Assembly (NCBI RefSeq): GCF_000718775.1
Contig: NZ_JOCB01000007.1
Location: 49,908 to 113,907 of the forward strand
Length of the DNA: 64,000 bases
Reading direction: 5' to 3'
Source: Streptomyces sp. NRRL S-31
GTDB taxonomy: Bacteria > Actinomycetota > Actinomycetes > Streptomycetales > Streptomycetaceae
The stretch's first letter is position 1. Each line of letters starts with the position of its first letter. A program made the translations under genes and the position numbers. Of the stretch, positions 42,711-52,322 are shown piece after piece. The notes under the pieces are model-generated. The model did no database searches, was not told where the DNA came from, and saw only the letters and a program-made list of their open reading frames with translations.

Positions 42711-43676
42711 TCAGCGCGCCCTTCCGCGTGGCTTCAGCGGCATCTGTGACAGCTCCGGCGCGGGCAGCGGGCCCCCGTCGTAGCCCTTCACCTCGCCGAA
42801 ACGCGTCCCCTTCATCCAATCCTCGCGGGCCTGGGCGATCTCCTCCCGGGTGCGGGCGACGAAGTTCCACCACATGATCAACTCCTCGGCGAACGGCTCG
42901 CCGCCCAGCAGCATGATCCCGGCGTCCGACTCGGCGCGCAGGGGGAGCCGGGACCGGCCGCAGCCGAGGTAGAGCAGCGAACCGGGCAGCACCGGGACCC
43001 CGTCCACGTGCACCTCGCCGGACATGGCCAGGACGCCGTACTCGAAGTCGGGCTCCAGCGGCAGGCACGCCTCGGCGCCCCGGCTCAGGGTGAGGTCGGC
43101 GCCGACGATCGGGGTGTACGTCGTACCGGGCGAGGCGGAGCCGTCGAGGTCGCCGAGGAGCACCGTGGCGGACAGGCCGGGCGCGGTGACCGTGGGCAGG
43201 TCCGGGTGGTACTCGAAGGCCGGCTCCGTGCCGCGGTGCTCGTCGGGCAGGGCGATCCAGAGCTGGGCGCCGTGCAGGAGGCGGGCGTGCGGGCGCGGGC
43301 TCTCCTCGGAGTGGCTGATCGCGCGCCCCGAGGTCATCAGCCCCAGCTGCCGGGGGCCGATGGTCTGCCGGCTGCCCGTCGAGTCGCGGTGCAGCACCTC
43401 GCCCTCGTGCAGCCAGCTCACCGTCTGCAAGCCCATGTGCGGGTGCGGCGGCACCCGCATGCCCGGCTCGTCGGCGATGTCGTCCGGACCGTAGTGGTCG
43501 ACGAAGGCCCACGCGCCGATCATGCGCCGGCCGAGGTTGGGCAGCAGCCGGCGCACCTCCGTCGAGCCGCCGAGCTTGACGCGGCGCGGACTCAGCAGTT
43601 CGCGGACGGGTTCGGCGACGACGAATCCACGGCCACCGCAGACACCGGGCACGGGCGCGCGGTCAAGGTTGCTCAT
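42711..43676 (-). CDS. Pirin-family protein
   Basis: A 321-residue bicupin, ATG 43674-43676. RMIGAWAFVDHYGPDDI, then VPPHPHMGLQTVSWLHEGEV and HRDSTGSRQTIGPRQLGLMT, are the N-terminal cupin with its HxH...H/E metal set. The C-terminal cupin has LLYLGCGRSRLPL and MLLGGEPFAEELIMWWNFV. Some pirins have quercetinase activity; others regulate. It stands before a DJ-1/PfpI gene on the same strand with a 150-base gap. Confidence 0.93.
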   Translation of the reverse strand: MSNLDRAPVPGVCGGRGFVVAEPVRELLSPRRVKLGGSTEVRRLLPNLGRRMIGAWAFVDHYGPDDIADEPGMRVPPHPHMGLQTVSWLHEGEVLHRDSTGSRQTIGPRQLGLMTSGRAISHSEESPRPHARLLHGAQLWIALPDEHRGTEPAFEYHPDLPTVTAPGLSATVLLGDLDGSASPGTTYTPIVGADLTLSRGAEACLPLEPDFEYGVLAMSGEVHVDGVPVLPGSLLYLGCGRSRLPLRAESDAGIMLLGGEPFAEELIMWWNFVARTREEIAQAREDWMKGTRFGEVKGYDGGPLPAPELSQMPLKPRGRAR

Positions 43677-43827
43677 GCCGCCCAACCTAGCGGCGCGGAA
43701 GCCGGACCGGGGGCGCGGAGACCCGGATGTCACCCGGTCCGGCCCCCGGTCGTGGCGGCGGTCCCGCCGGGCGTGCCCGGTCAGCCCGGTCCGGTGCCGG
43801 CGACCGGACGCGCCCGCCCGGTGCGTC

Positions 43828-44523
43828 TCAGCCCAGCCGCTTCAGCAGTTCCTCGGCGACCGGCGCCGAGGAGGCCGGGTTCTGACCGGTGACCAGGTTG
43901 CGGTCCACCACCACGTGCGGCGCCCACGGCTCGGCCGTGCGGACGTCGACGCCGGCCTCGGTCAGCCGGTCCTCAAGCAGCCACCGGGCCCGTCCGGCGA
44001 GACCGCCCTGGGTCTCCTCCTCGTTGGTGAAGGCAGCGGCGCGGTAGCCGGCGAAGGCGTTGGTGCCGTCCGGCCGGACCGCGGCGAGCAGCGCGGCCGG
44101 GCCGTGGCACACCACGGCCAGCGGCCTGCCCGAGTCCAGGGCCGCGACCAGCAGCCTGCCCGACTCGGCGTCCACGGCCAGGTCCTCCATGGGGCCGTGG
44201 CCGCCCGGGTAGAAGACGGCGGCGAAGTCGTCGAGGTCCACCTCCGTGAGCTTGACCGGCGTCCGCAGCTCGGTCATCTCCTCCAGTGCTCGGGCGATCT
44301 CGTCCGCCTTGTCCTGGCCGCCGTTGACCTCGGCGGCCAGGCTGGCCCGGTCGACCGGCGGCAGCACGCCGCCCGGCGTGGCGACGACGATCTCGTGCCC
44401 CGCGGCCTTCAGTGCGCGGTAGGGCACCACGGCCTCCTCGGCCCAGAAGCCGGTCGGGTGCGCGGTGCCGTCGGCGAGCGTCCAATGATCGGCGCCGGTC
44501 AGCACGAAGAGGATCTTCGACAT
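43828..44523 (-). CDS. DJ-1/PfpI-family class I glutamine amidotransferase-like protein
   Basis: A 231-residue protein, ATG 44521-44523. KILFVLTGADHWTLADG and PTGFWAEEAVVPY open a glyoxalase III/Hsp31-like fold; the nucleophile elbow is AVVCHGPAALLAAV with Cys and the adjacent His, and the Glu is in GFWAEE. VVVDRNLVTGQNPASSAPVA is the normal C-terminus. Probably a cytosolic glyoxalase or deglycase that handles reactive aldehydes. It is divergent from a LysR regulator, with a dyad between them. Confidence 0.93.
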   Translation of the reverse strand: MSKILFVLTGADHWTLADGTAHPTGFWAEEAVVPYRALKAAGHEIVVATPGGVLPPVDRASLAAEVNGGQDKADEIARALEEMTELRTPVKLTEVDLDDFAAVFYPGGHGPMEDLAVDAESGRLLVAALDSGRPLAVVCHGPAALLAAVRPDGTNAFAGYRAAAFTNEEETQGGLAGRARWLLEDRLTEAGVDVRTAEPWAPHVVVDRNLVTGQNPASSAPVAEELLKRLG

Positions 44524-44626
44524 GGGTTCACTCCAGGGGAAGGGGCGGGGTCCCGGGAAGCCGGGGTCTGCGAACGAACGTAAGCGAGACGACCCACGGC
44601 CAGCCAATGAAGGACCTGATGTCCGG

Positions 44627-44642
44627 CATAGGAACTCCTATG
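44627..44642. promoter_or_regulatory. Dyad in the DJ-1/LysR divergent promoter
   Basis: CATAGGAACTCCTATG, arms of 7 with a 2-base centre, located 35 bases before the LysR start. Position and symmetry suit the LysR autoregulatory/activator site. Confidence 0.5.
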
Positions 44643-44677
44643 GGTGACGGGGGAGGGGCGGCGCGATACTCGGACCC

Positions 44678-45901
44678 GTGGAGACCGCTTCGCTCGACCT
44701 CAACCTGCTGCGCACGTTCCTCGCGGTGTACCGCTCCGGTTCCTTCACCGGCGCCGCCCGTCTGCTCGGGCTGTCGCAGCCGACGGTGACGGCGCAGATG
44801 CGCGCGCTGGAGCGGCAGACCGGCCGGGAGCTGTTCGAGCGGCTGCCGCGCGGGGTCACGCCGACCCTGGTGGCCGACGAGCTGGCGGCCCGGATCGCCG
44901 CGCCCCTGGACGAGCTGGCCACCGTCGCCGGGCCCGCCCCGGCGGCCGGGACACGCGCCGAGCCCGTGCATCTGGCCGGGCCGGCGGAACTGCTGTGCAC
45001 CACCGTCCTGCCGGCCCTGGCCCCGCTGGTCGCCGAGGGGGTACGGCTGCGGGTGTCGACCGGGCTGACCGATCCGCTGCTGGACGAGCTGCGCGCCGGC
45101 CGGCACGACCTGGTGATCGCGACCACCCGACCACGCGGCCGCACCCTGCACGCCGTTCCGCTCACCGACGAGGAGTTCGTCCTCGTGGCCGCCCCGGTCT
45201 GGGCCGAGCGACTGACGGGACCGCGGCGCGAACGCGGGACGGAGGAGGAAGAGGAGGGAGGAGCCCAGGGAGGGGAGCCCGCCGCGGAGGACGCGGACGA
45301 GCGTCGGCCGCGGCCCGCGATACGGGGGCGGCGGCGGGAGCCGGAGGCCGACGGCCGGGCCGCGCGGGACACCGACGCGCGGCCCATCGGGCGGGGACCC
45401 GCGACCGACGGCCCCGCCGTCCCCGGCACGGAGGCCGAAGGCTTCGCCGTCGTGGAGCCGGAGGGCGTGGAGCCGACGGGCGCGGGGGTGCGGGGGCCGC
45501 GGTCGGAGGGAGGACGGGGGCGGGCGGTGCCCGGTTTCGCGGAAGGCCCGCTGGAGCCCGCCGCTCTGCACGGGGTGCCGCTCATCACCTACGCCGAGGA
45601 TCTCCCGATCGCCCGCCGCTACTGGCGGCACGTCTTCGGCCGGCGTCTGACCCGTACCGCCGCAGTGACCGTGCCCGACCTGCGCGGGGTTCTCGCGGCC
45701 GTGGTCGCGGGCGCCGGATTCGGCGTGCTGCCCCGGTACCTCTGCCGGGAGCCGCTGGAGTCCGGCGCGCTCGTGGCACTGCTGGAACCGGAGGACCCGC
45801 CGATCAACACCGGCTTCCTGGTCCAGCGCCCGGGTGCCTCCGACAACCCCGACGTGGCGCGCGTCCGCACCTTCCTGCTGCGGGCGGCGCGCACCTGGTA
45901 G
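44678..45901 (+). CDS. LysR-family regulator with a large low-complexity insert
   Basis: A 407-residue protein, GTG 44678. The HTH is typical: LDLNLLRTFLAVYRSGSFTG AARLLGLSQPTVTAQMRALE. The effector domain starts normally (LLCTTVLPALAPLVAEG, DLVIATTRPRGRTLHAVPL) up to VWAERLTG near residue 181. Residues 182-288 are an unusual Glu/Arg/Gly/Pro-rich stretch (45221-45541), after which the fold resumes with ALHGVPLITYAEDLPIARRY and AGAGFGVLPRYLC. The usual LysR length is about 300, so the insert adds 107 residues in frame. It likely controls the divergent DJ-1 gene. Confidence 0.9.
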   Translation: METASLDLNLLRTFLAVYRSGSFTGAARLLGLSQPTVTAQMRALERQTGRELFERLPRGVTPTLVADELAARIAAPLDELATVAGPAPAAGTRAEPVHLAGPAELLCTTVLPALAPLVAEGVRLRVSTGLTDPLLDELRAGRHDLVIATTRPRGRTLHAVPLTDEEFVLVAAPVWAERLTGPRRERGTEEEEEGGAQGGEPAAEDADERRPRPAIRGRRREPEADGRAARDTDARPIGRGPATDGPAVPGTEAEGFAVVEPEGVEPTGAGVRGPRSEGGRGRAVPGFAEGPLEPAALHGVPLITYAEDLPIARRYWRHVFGRRLTRTAAVTVPDLRGVLAAVVAGAGFGVLPRYLCREPLESGALVALLEPEDPPINTGFLVQRPGASDNPDVARVRTFLLRAARTW

Positions 45902-46026
45902 GCGCTGCCGGTCCCCGCCTGGTGGCGAGCCAGGGGCACCGGGCCGACGATGGTCTCGTGGGTACGGCCTCCGTCCCCCGGCGGCCGGCCCCGGCCGCGG
46001 TCAGCGGCCGGAAGGGAGGCACCGTC

Positions 46027-46383
46027 ATGTTGGAAGTGAAGACGGTCGACAAGCCGGACGAACGGCGTGACTTCCCCCGCGGCCACCTCGAAGCGTTCCA
46101 CCTGACCGGGCTCGACTTCGCGGTGGGTACCTTCGAACCGGGCTGGCGCTGGTCGGAGTCCGTGGCACCGATCGCGGGGACCGACAGCTGCATGGTCCAC
46201 CACAACGGATTCGTGGCGCGGGGACGGATGCGTCTGCGCATGGACGACGGCGGCGAGGTCGAGGTCGGCCCCGGCGACATCTTCGTGTGCCCGCCGGGCC
46301 ACGACGCCTGGGTGGTCGGCGAGGAACAGGTGGTGGTCTACGACTTCGCGGGGACCATGGCCAACGAGTACGCGAAGGGCTGA
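46027..46383 (+). CDS. Small cupin-domain protein
   Basis: A 118-residue protein, ATG 46027 after GGGAGG. One cupin: CMVHHNGFVARGRMRLRM (HH... motif 1) and VGPGDIFVCPPGHDAWVVG (motif 2, G..P..H). FEPGWRWSESVAPI precedes. A single beta-barrel that may bind a metal through the His residues. Function unknown; it stands alone between the LysR and PLP-enzyme genes. Confidence 0.88.
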   Translation: MLEVKTVDKPDERRDFPRGHLEAFHLTGLDFAVGTFEPGWRWSESVAPIAGTDSCMVHHNGFVARGRMRLRMDDGGEVEVGPGDIFVCPPGHDAWVVGEEQVVVYDFAGTMANEYAKG

Positions 46384-46452
46384 GCCCTCTCGTCACCGGC
46401 CGGGCCCTGGCGCCACCGGCTGATCCCCGTCGGCACCGGCCGATTCCTGTCG

Positions 46453-47430
46453 TCACCCCTCGAAGGCCGCCGTCTCCTCCTCCGCGAAGCCGATCGCCGC
46501 CGGGTGGCCGAACAGACCGGGCAGGCCGCCGGTGTGGACGAAGAGCGTCCGCTCGCCGGGGCGGATGTCCCCGTCCCGGACGGCCGCGCGCAGGCCCGCC
46601 ATGGCCCGGCCCGTGTAGATCGGGTCGAGGACCAGGCCCTCGGTGCGGGCGGCCAGCCGGAGCGCCTCCGCCACCGGCCCGGTCAGCGCGGCGTAGCCCG
46701 CGCCCACCTGGTCCCGGCGTACCCGCAGCCCCTCCGCCGTGATCCGCTCCGCCGTGAGCGGTGTGGCGAACTCCACGACGGCGGCGGCCGGGTCGGGCAG
46801 CGCGCCCACGTCGACGCCGAGCACCGAACCGCTGCCCAGGGCGGCGACCAGCCCCGCCATGGTGCCGCCCGAGCCGAGCGCGACCACCGCCGTGCGCAGG
46901 TCCGGGAGCTGCTCGCGCAGTTCCGCGCCACAGCTCACGTACCCCTGCGCGGCCGGCGTGCTGGAACCGCCGAACGGGATCAGCGCCGGCCGGGCGCCGC
47001 GGGCCCGCAGCCGTGCGCCGACCTCGGCCGCCGCAGCGTCCAGGCCGGCCCGGTCCACCTCGCCGGCCCAGGCGAGCCGCGCCCCGAACAGCCCGTTCAG
47101 CGCCAGGTTGCCGGAGCGTGAGGCGCCCGGGGAGCCGCGCAGCACGAGGACGACGTCCAGTCCGAGCCGGGCGCCCGCGGCGGCGGTCAGCCGGGCGTGG
47201 TTGCTCTGCGGGGCACCGGTCGTCACCAGCGTGTCCGCGCCCTCGGCGAGGGCGGCACCCACCGTCCACTCCAGCTTGCGGATCTTGTTCCCGCCGCCGC
47301 CCAGGCCGGTCAGGTCGTCCCGCTTCACCCACAGGTCGTCGGGGCCGAGCCCGAGCGCGGCGGCCAGCCGGGGCGCCGGTTCGACGGGGGTGGGAAAGGT
47401 GCCCAGCGGCACGGGCGGGTGCTGGCTCAT
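46453..47430 (-). CDS. PLP-dependent D-cysteine desulfhydrase/ACC deaminase-like enzyme
   Basis: A 325-residue protein, ATG 47428-47430. DDLWVKRDDLTGLGGGGNKI then RKLEW carries the Schiff-base Lys of the ACC deaminase/D-cysteine desulfhydrase group; TGAPQSNHARLTAAA is the substrate-binding motif; GSGGTMAGLVAAL is the PLP-phosphate loop; FVHTGGLPGLFG closes. It should deaminate ACC, D-cysteine or a related D-amino acid to a keto acid. The ACC/D-Cys choice depends on residues I cannot assign with confidence. Confidence 0.92.
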   Translation of the reverse strand: MSQHPPVPLGTFPTPVEPAPRLAAALGLGPDDLWVKRDDLTGLGGGGNKIRKLEWTVGAALAEGADTLVTTGAPQSNHARLTAAAGARLGLDVVLVLRGSPGASRSGNLALNGLFGARLAWAGEVDRAGLDAAAAEVGARLRARGARPALIPFGGSSTPAAQGYVSCGAELREQLPDLRTAVVALGSGGTMAGLVAALGSGSVLGVDVGALPDPAAAVVEFATPLTAERITAEGLRVRRDQVGAGYAALTGPVAEALRLAARTEGLVLDPIYTGRAMAGLRAAVRDGDIRPGERTLFVHTGGLPGLFGHPAAIGFAEEETAAFEG

Positions 47431-47590
47431 GGGGACGTCCTCGGCTCGGTGGTCGGCTGGGGGCGGCCGACGGGGTACGGCCGGCGCCGTGCCCAGTCGA
47501 TCACGGCGGCCTCCTCGACGTCACCCATGCCACGACCACCCCGGCGCCTTCGGAGTACGGCCGTCCCGCCCCCGTGCCCCCGTGCCCCCG

Positions 47591-48939
47591 TCACACCGGA
47601 AGCAGGCGGGAGATCAGCGCGCCGAGTTGCCGGGCCGTGCGGCACTCGTGCATCTCGACCACGCCGGCGTAGGCGGGCGCGGCGGAGTCGCCGGTGCCCC
47701 AGCGGTCGCGCGGCTCCGGGTTCAGCCAGTAGACGTGCCGGGCCCGCCGGGCGATGTCGCGTACGGCGGGGAGGTTCGGGTCGCTCATGTTCGTCCGGGC
47801 GTCGCCGAGGACGAACACCGTCGTCCGCGGCCCGACCGCACCGCCGTACCGCTCGGCGAACTCGCCCAGCGCCATCCCGTAGTCGCTGCTGCCGTGCCAG
47901 CCGGTGAGCGTCGCCTCGGCGCGGATGCGGGCGCCGAGCCCGTCCGGGTCGGCGCGGCCGTGGCCGAGGAGGCCGGTCACCTCGTCGAGCCGGTTGACGA
48001 AGGCGAACACGCGCACCTTGGCGAACTGGTCGTGCAGGGCCCGCACGAGGAGCATGGTGAAGTCGGAGAAGCCGGACACCGAGCCGGAGACATCGCACAG
48101 GAGCACCAGTTCGGGGCGGACCGGGCGGCGCCGGCGCAGCACCGGCCGCATCGGCACACCGCCCGTGGACAGCGAGGAGCGCAGGGTGCGGCGCAGGTCG
48201 ACCGTGCCGCGCGCGGCCCGGCGGCGGCGCGCGGTGAGCCGGGTCGCCAGCTTGCGCGCCAGCGGCTCGACCGTCCGGCGCAGCTCGGCCAGTTGGTCAC
48301 GGCCGGCGGACAGGAAGTCGACCCGGTCGGCGGTCGGCCGGACGGCCCGCCGCGCGATCTCGTCCCGCCCGCGCCGCTCCGCCACCCGGCGCCGCGCCTC
48401 CGCTCCGACCATCAGCCGGAACTCCTCGATCCGGCGCCGGATCTCGTCGTCCAGCAGCCGGTCGGCGAAGGTGGCACCGCCCCCGTCCCGGCCCCGGACG
48501 TCGGCCCGCACCCGGGCCAACAGCGTCTGCGGGCGCAGCCGTTCCAGGGTCTGGTACGCCGACCAGCCGTCCGAGCCCGGTGAACTCCCGTACCCGCCGA
48601 GCCCGTCCACCGCCTCGGCCGCCAACCGGGCCAGCAGCGCCCGGTCGTCGGCGGCCAGCGCCTCGGCGAGCCGGTCGCGCAGCCCCTCCCGGTCCGGGGC
48701 AGCGCCCTCGGGGCCGCCGACGCCGCGCGGGAAGTAGAGGTCGAAGACCGAGTCGAAAAGAGCCCGTTGACCCGGACCGTGCAGCAGCGTCGCGGCCAGC
48801 CCCTCGCGCAGCAGCGCCCGGTCCGCGAGCCCCAGCGCCTCGGCCGCGCGCGCCGCGTCCACCGTCTCGCCGGTGCCGATCCGCACCCCGTGCGCGCGCA
48901 GCGCCCCGACCAGGCCGGTGATCCGGTCGGCGACGGCGG

Positions 48940-48943
<4 letters not shown>
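47591..48943 (-). CDS. VWA-domain CoxE-like protein
   Basis: A 450-residue protein whose start overlaps the MoxR stop (ATGA). The N-terminal helical part (MTAVADRITGLVGALRAHG, VRIGTGETVDAARAAEALG) is typical of CoxE-like proteins. The VWA domain starts LVLLCDVSGSVSGFSDFT with an intact DxSxS metal site and continues ATLTGWHGSSDYGMALGEF and TTVFVLGDARTNMSDPN. MoxR/VWA pairs act as chaperone-like systems for metal-enzyme maturation or stress. No molybdenum hydroxylase genes are nearby, so its client is unknown. Confidence 0.93.
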
Positions 48944-49797
<854 letters not shown>

Positions 49798-49892
49798 CGG
49801 GGCCTCCGGCGGGTCGGGAACGAAGTCCTGGGGCGAGCAAGCGATTCCGGGCCCTATCTAAGCGCTTGTTCAGTTCCCGCGCCACGATATAC

Positions 49893-49902
49893 ACCGATCG
49901 GT
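49893..49902. promoter_or_regulatory. Short palindrome in the moxR/tetR divergent region
   Basis: ACCGATCGGT, a perfect 10-bp palindrome inside ATACACCGATCGGTTTCAC, 35 bases before the TetR start. It resembles many TetR half-site arrangements. A second palindrome, AAGCGCTT, lies at about 49859-49866. Confidence 0.4.
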
Positions 49903-49936
49903 TTCACCACGGCCGCGCCACGGTACCCTTCGCTCT

Positions 49937-50623
49937 ATGGCCACCACGGACAAGGCGCCGGAGAAGACGCCGGAGACAGTGCCGGAGAAGACGCCGAAGG
50001 CAGTGCCGGAGAAGACGCCTGAGAAGGCGTCGACGACGGCGGCACCCCGGAAGGCGTCACCGCGCGACCGGCTGCTCGACGCCGCCGGCCGGCTCTCCTA
50101 CCGCGACGGCGTCTCCGTCGGCATCGAGGCGCTGTGCCGGGCGGCGGGCGTGTCCAAGCGGTCGATGTACCAGCTGTTCGACAGCAAGGACGCGATGCTG
50201 GCCGCCAGTCTGGAGCGGCGCGTCCCGTGGTACGTCGCCCAGCTCACCCACCCCGACCCGGACTCCGCGACCCCGCGCGAACGCATCCTGTACGTCTTCG
50301 AGCGGCTGGTGGCGGCCTCCGTGGACGCCGACTACCACGGCTGCCCCTACCTGGCCGTGCTGGTGGAGCTGAAGGACCCCGGCCATCCGGCGAGCGTGGT
50401 CGCCCGCGGGGTGAAGGAGGCCCTGGCGGCACGGCTGCGTGCCGACGCGGAGCAGGGCGGTGCCCGCGATCCCGGGCTGCTCGCCCGCCAGCTGCTGCTG
50501 GTCTTCGACGGCGCCAGCGCCCGGGCCGGCGCCGGGGTGGAGCGCCTGGACGACGGCCTCGTCACGACCACGGTGTCCGCGCTGCTGGACGCGGCCGGCC
50601 TGCGCCCGGCCCCGGCCGCCTGA
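49937..50623 (+). CDS. TetR-family regulator with repetitive N-terminal tail
   Basis: A 228-residue protein, ATG 49937. Residues 7-32 repeat a Pro-Glu-Lys-Thr-Pro unit (PEKTPETVPEKTPKAVPEKT). The HTH then follows: DRLLDAAGRLSYRDGVSVGI and ALCRAAGVSKRSMYQLFDSK. The C-terminal ligand domain includes HGCPYLAVLVELKDPGHP. It is divergent from moxR, with palindromes between. It may autoregulate and control moxR-vwa; ligand unknown. Confidence 0.93.
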   Translation: MATTDKAPEKTPETVPEKTPKAVPEKTPEKASTTAAPRKASPRDRLLDAAGRLSYRDGVSVGIEALCRAAGVSKRSMYQLFDSKDAMLAASLERRVPWYVAQLTHPDPDSATPRERILYVFERLVAASVDADYHGCPYLAVLVELKDPGHPASVVARGVKEALAARLRADAEQGGARDPGLLARQLLLVFDGASARAGAGVERLDDGLVTTTVSALLDAAGLRPAPAA

Positions 50624-50973
50624 ACCCGCCGCCCGGGGCGCCGCCGGGCCACGGCGGACGAAAGCAGACGGAACGGACCCGGACGGCGTGGACCCGGACA
50701 GCGCAGACCCGGACAGATCGGGTGGACGTGGACGTGGACGGCGCGGCGCCGGACGGACAGGGCGGAAGCGGACGGTGCGGGGCCGGACGGAACCTTCCGG
50801 AACCGGCGGACGGCACGGCCCCGGAAGAAACCGGCGGACGCGCACCGCACGCGGCCGGCCGGATCGAGCGGGCAACGGGCCGGCCCCCCCCGGTACGAGG
50901 GTGACGGGCCGGCACCCCCCGTACGGGTCACCCCGACGCGCGTACCCCCTCCTCCGGCCGGTGCAATGGACCC
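50624..50973. other. Low-complexity gap before the ABC importer
   Basis: 350 bases with imperfect purine-rich repeats of ACCCGGACxGCG and CGGACGG type on the plus strand. Several frames are open by composition alone. The importer promoter should be near 50880-50960; nothing clear was seen. Confidence 0.5.
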
Positions 50974-51654
50974 GTGACCGCGCCTCCGGACGACTGCCTC
51001 GCGCGCAACGAATGGATCTGCGGCGCCTATCTGACCACCCGCCGGCAGATCCTGCTCGACGCGGTGCTCCAGCACCTCCAGCTGACCTTCCTGTCCGTCC
51101 TGACCGGCCTGGTCGTCGCGCTGCCGCTCGCGGTGCTGGCCCGGCGCCGGGGCTGGGCGGCCGGACCGGTCCTCGCCGTGACGACGATCCTCTACACCAT
51201 TCCGTCGCTCGCCATGTTCTCCCTGCTCCTGCCCCTCTACGGCCTCTCGCCCACCCTGGTCGTCGCCGGGCTGGCGCTGTACTCGCTCACCCTGCTCGTA
51301 CGGAACATCCTCGCCGGCCTGCGCGCGGTGCCGGAGGAGACCCGGCAGGCCGCGCGCGGCCTCGGCTACGGCCCCGTCCGCCTCCTGCTCACCGTGGAAC
51401 TGCCCCTCGCCCTGCCCGCCGCGATGGCGGGCCTGCGCATCGCCACCGTCTCGGCGGTCTCCCTGGCCACGGTCGGCGCGATCGTCGGTTACGGCGGCCT
51501 CGGCAACCTCATCTACGCGGGCATGAACACCTACTTCAAGGCCCAGGTGCTCACCGCGTCCGTGCTGTGCGTACTGATCGCGGTCGCCGCGGACCTGCTC
51601 CTGCTGGGCGTGCAGCGGCTGCTCACCCCCTGGACCAGGGCGGCCCCCGGATGA
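50974..51654 (+). CDS. Osmoprotectant-type ABC permease 1
   Basis: A 226-residue protein, GTG 50974. Hydrophobic helices LTFLSVLTGLVVALPLAVLA, VLAVTTILYTIPSLAMFSLL, LVVAGLALYSLTLLVRNILA, VSLATVGAIVGYGGLGNLI and VLTASVLCVLIAVAADLLLL. The EAA-type loop ETRQAARGLGYGPVRLL contacts the ATPase. This is the ProW/OpuCB kind of permease for betaine, choline or similar compounds. Its stop overlaps the start of the second permease. Confidence 0.93.
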   Translation: MTAPPDDCLARNEWICGAYLTTRRQILLDAVLQHLQLTFLSVLTGLVVALPLAVLARRRGWAAGPVLAVTTILYTIPSLAMFSLLLPLYGLSPTLVVAGLALYSLTLLVRNILAGLRAVPEETRQAARGLGYGPVRLLLTVELPLALPAAMAGLRIATVSAVSLATVGAIVGYGGLGNLIYAGMNTYFKAQVLTASVLCVLIAVAADLLLLGVQRLLTPWTRAAPG

Positions 51655-52322
51655 GCACCCTCACCGCGGCCTGGGACTGGCTCACCGACCCCGCGCACTG
51701 GCCGGGCGAGGACGGCATCCGGCACCGGCTGCTCCAGCACCTGGCGCTCACCGCCGTCTGCCTGCTCCTCAGCTGTCTGATCGCGCTGCCCGTCGCGCTC
51801 GTCCTCGGCCATCTCGGCAAGGGCGGCGCACTCGCCGTGAACCTCGCCAACGTCGGCCGTGCCGTGCCCACCTTCGCCGTCCTCGTCCTGCTCCTGCTGA
51901 CCCCCGTCGGGACGTGGGGCGAGGGCCCCACCGTGGTCGCGCTGGTGCTGTTCGCCGTACCGCCGCTGCTCACCAACGCCTACGTCGGCATGCGCGAGGT
52001 GGACCGGGACGTCGTACGGGCCGCCCGCGGCATGGGGATGACCGGTCGGCAACTGCTGTTCCACGTGGAACTGCCCCTGGCGCTCCCGCTGCTGCTGAAC
52101 GGGGTCCGGATCGCCGCCGTCCAGCTGGTCGCCACCGCCACCATCGCCGCGCTCGCGGGCGGCGGCGGCCTGGGCCGGATCATCACGGCGGGCTTCAACC
52201 TGGCCGACACCCCCCAGGTGGTCGCGGGCGCCCTGCTGGTGGCCGGGTTCGCCCTCGTGGTGGAGGGCGTCTTCGAGACCGCCGAACGGCTGGCGCCGGC
52301 CTGGGCCGGGGGCGGCCGATGA
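51651..52322 (+). CDS. Osmoprotectant-type ABC permease 2
   Basis: A 223-residue protein, ATG 51651 overlapping the first permease stop. Helices HLALTAVCLLLSCLIALPVA, VGRAVPTFAVLVLLLLTPVG, TVVALVLFAVPPLLTNAYVG and others; EAA loop DVVRAARGMGMTGRQLLFHV. OpuCD-like. It overlaps the start of the binding-protein gene by 4 bases. With permease 1 it forms the membrane channel of the importer. Confidence 0.93.
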   Translation: MSTLTAAWDWLTDPAHWPGEDGIRHRLLQHLALTAVCLLLSCLIALPVALVLGHLGKGGALAVNLANVGRAVPTFAVLVLLLLTPVGTWGEGPTVVALVLFAVPPLLTNAYVGMREVDRDVVRAARGMGMTGRQLLFHVELPLALPLLLNGVRIAAVQLVATATIAALAGGGGLGRIITAGFNLADTPQVVAGALLVAGFALVVEGVFETAERLAPAWAGGGR

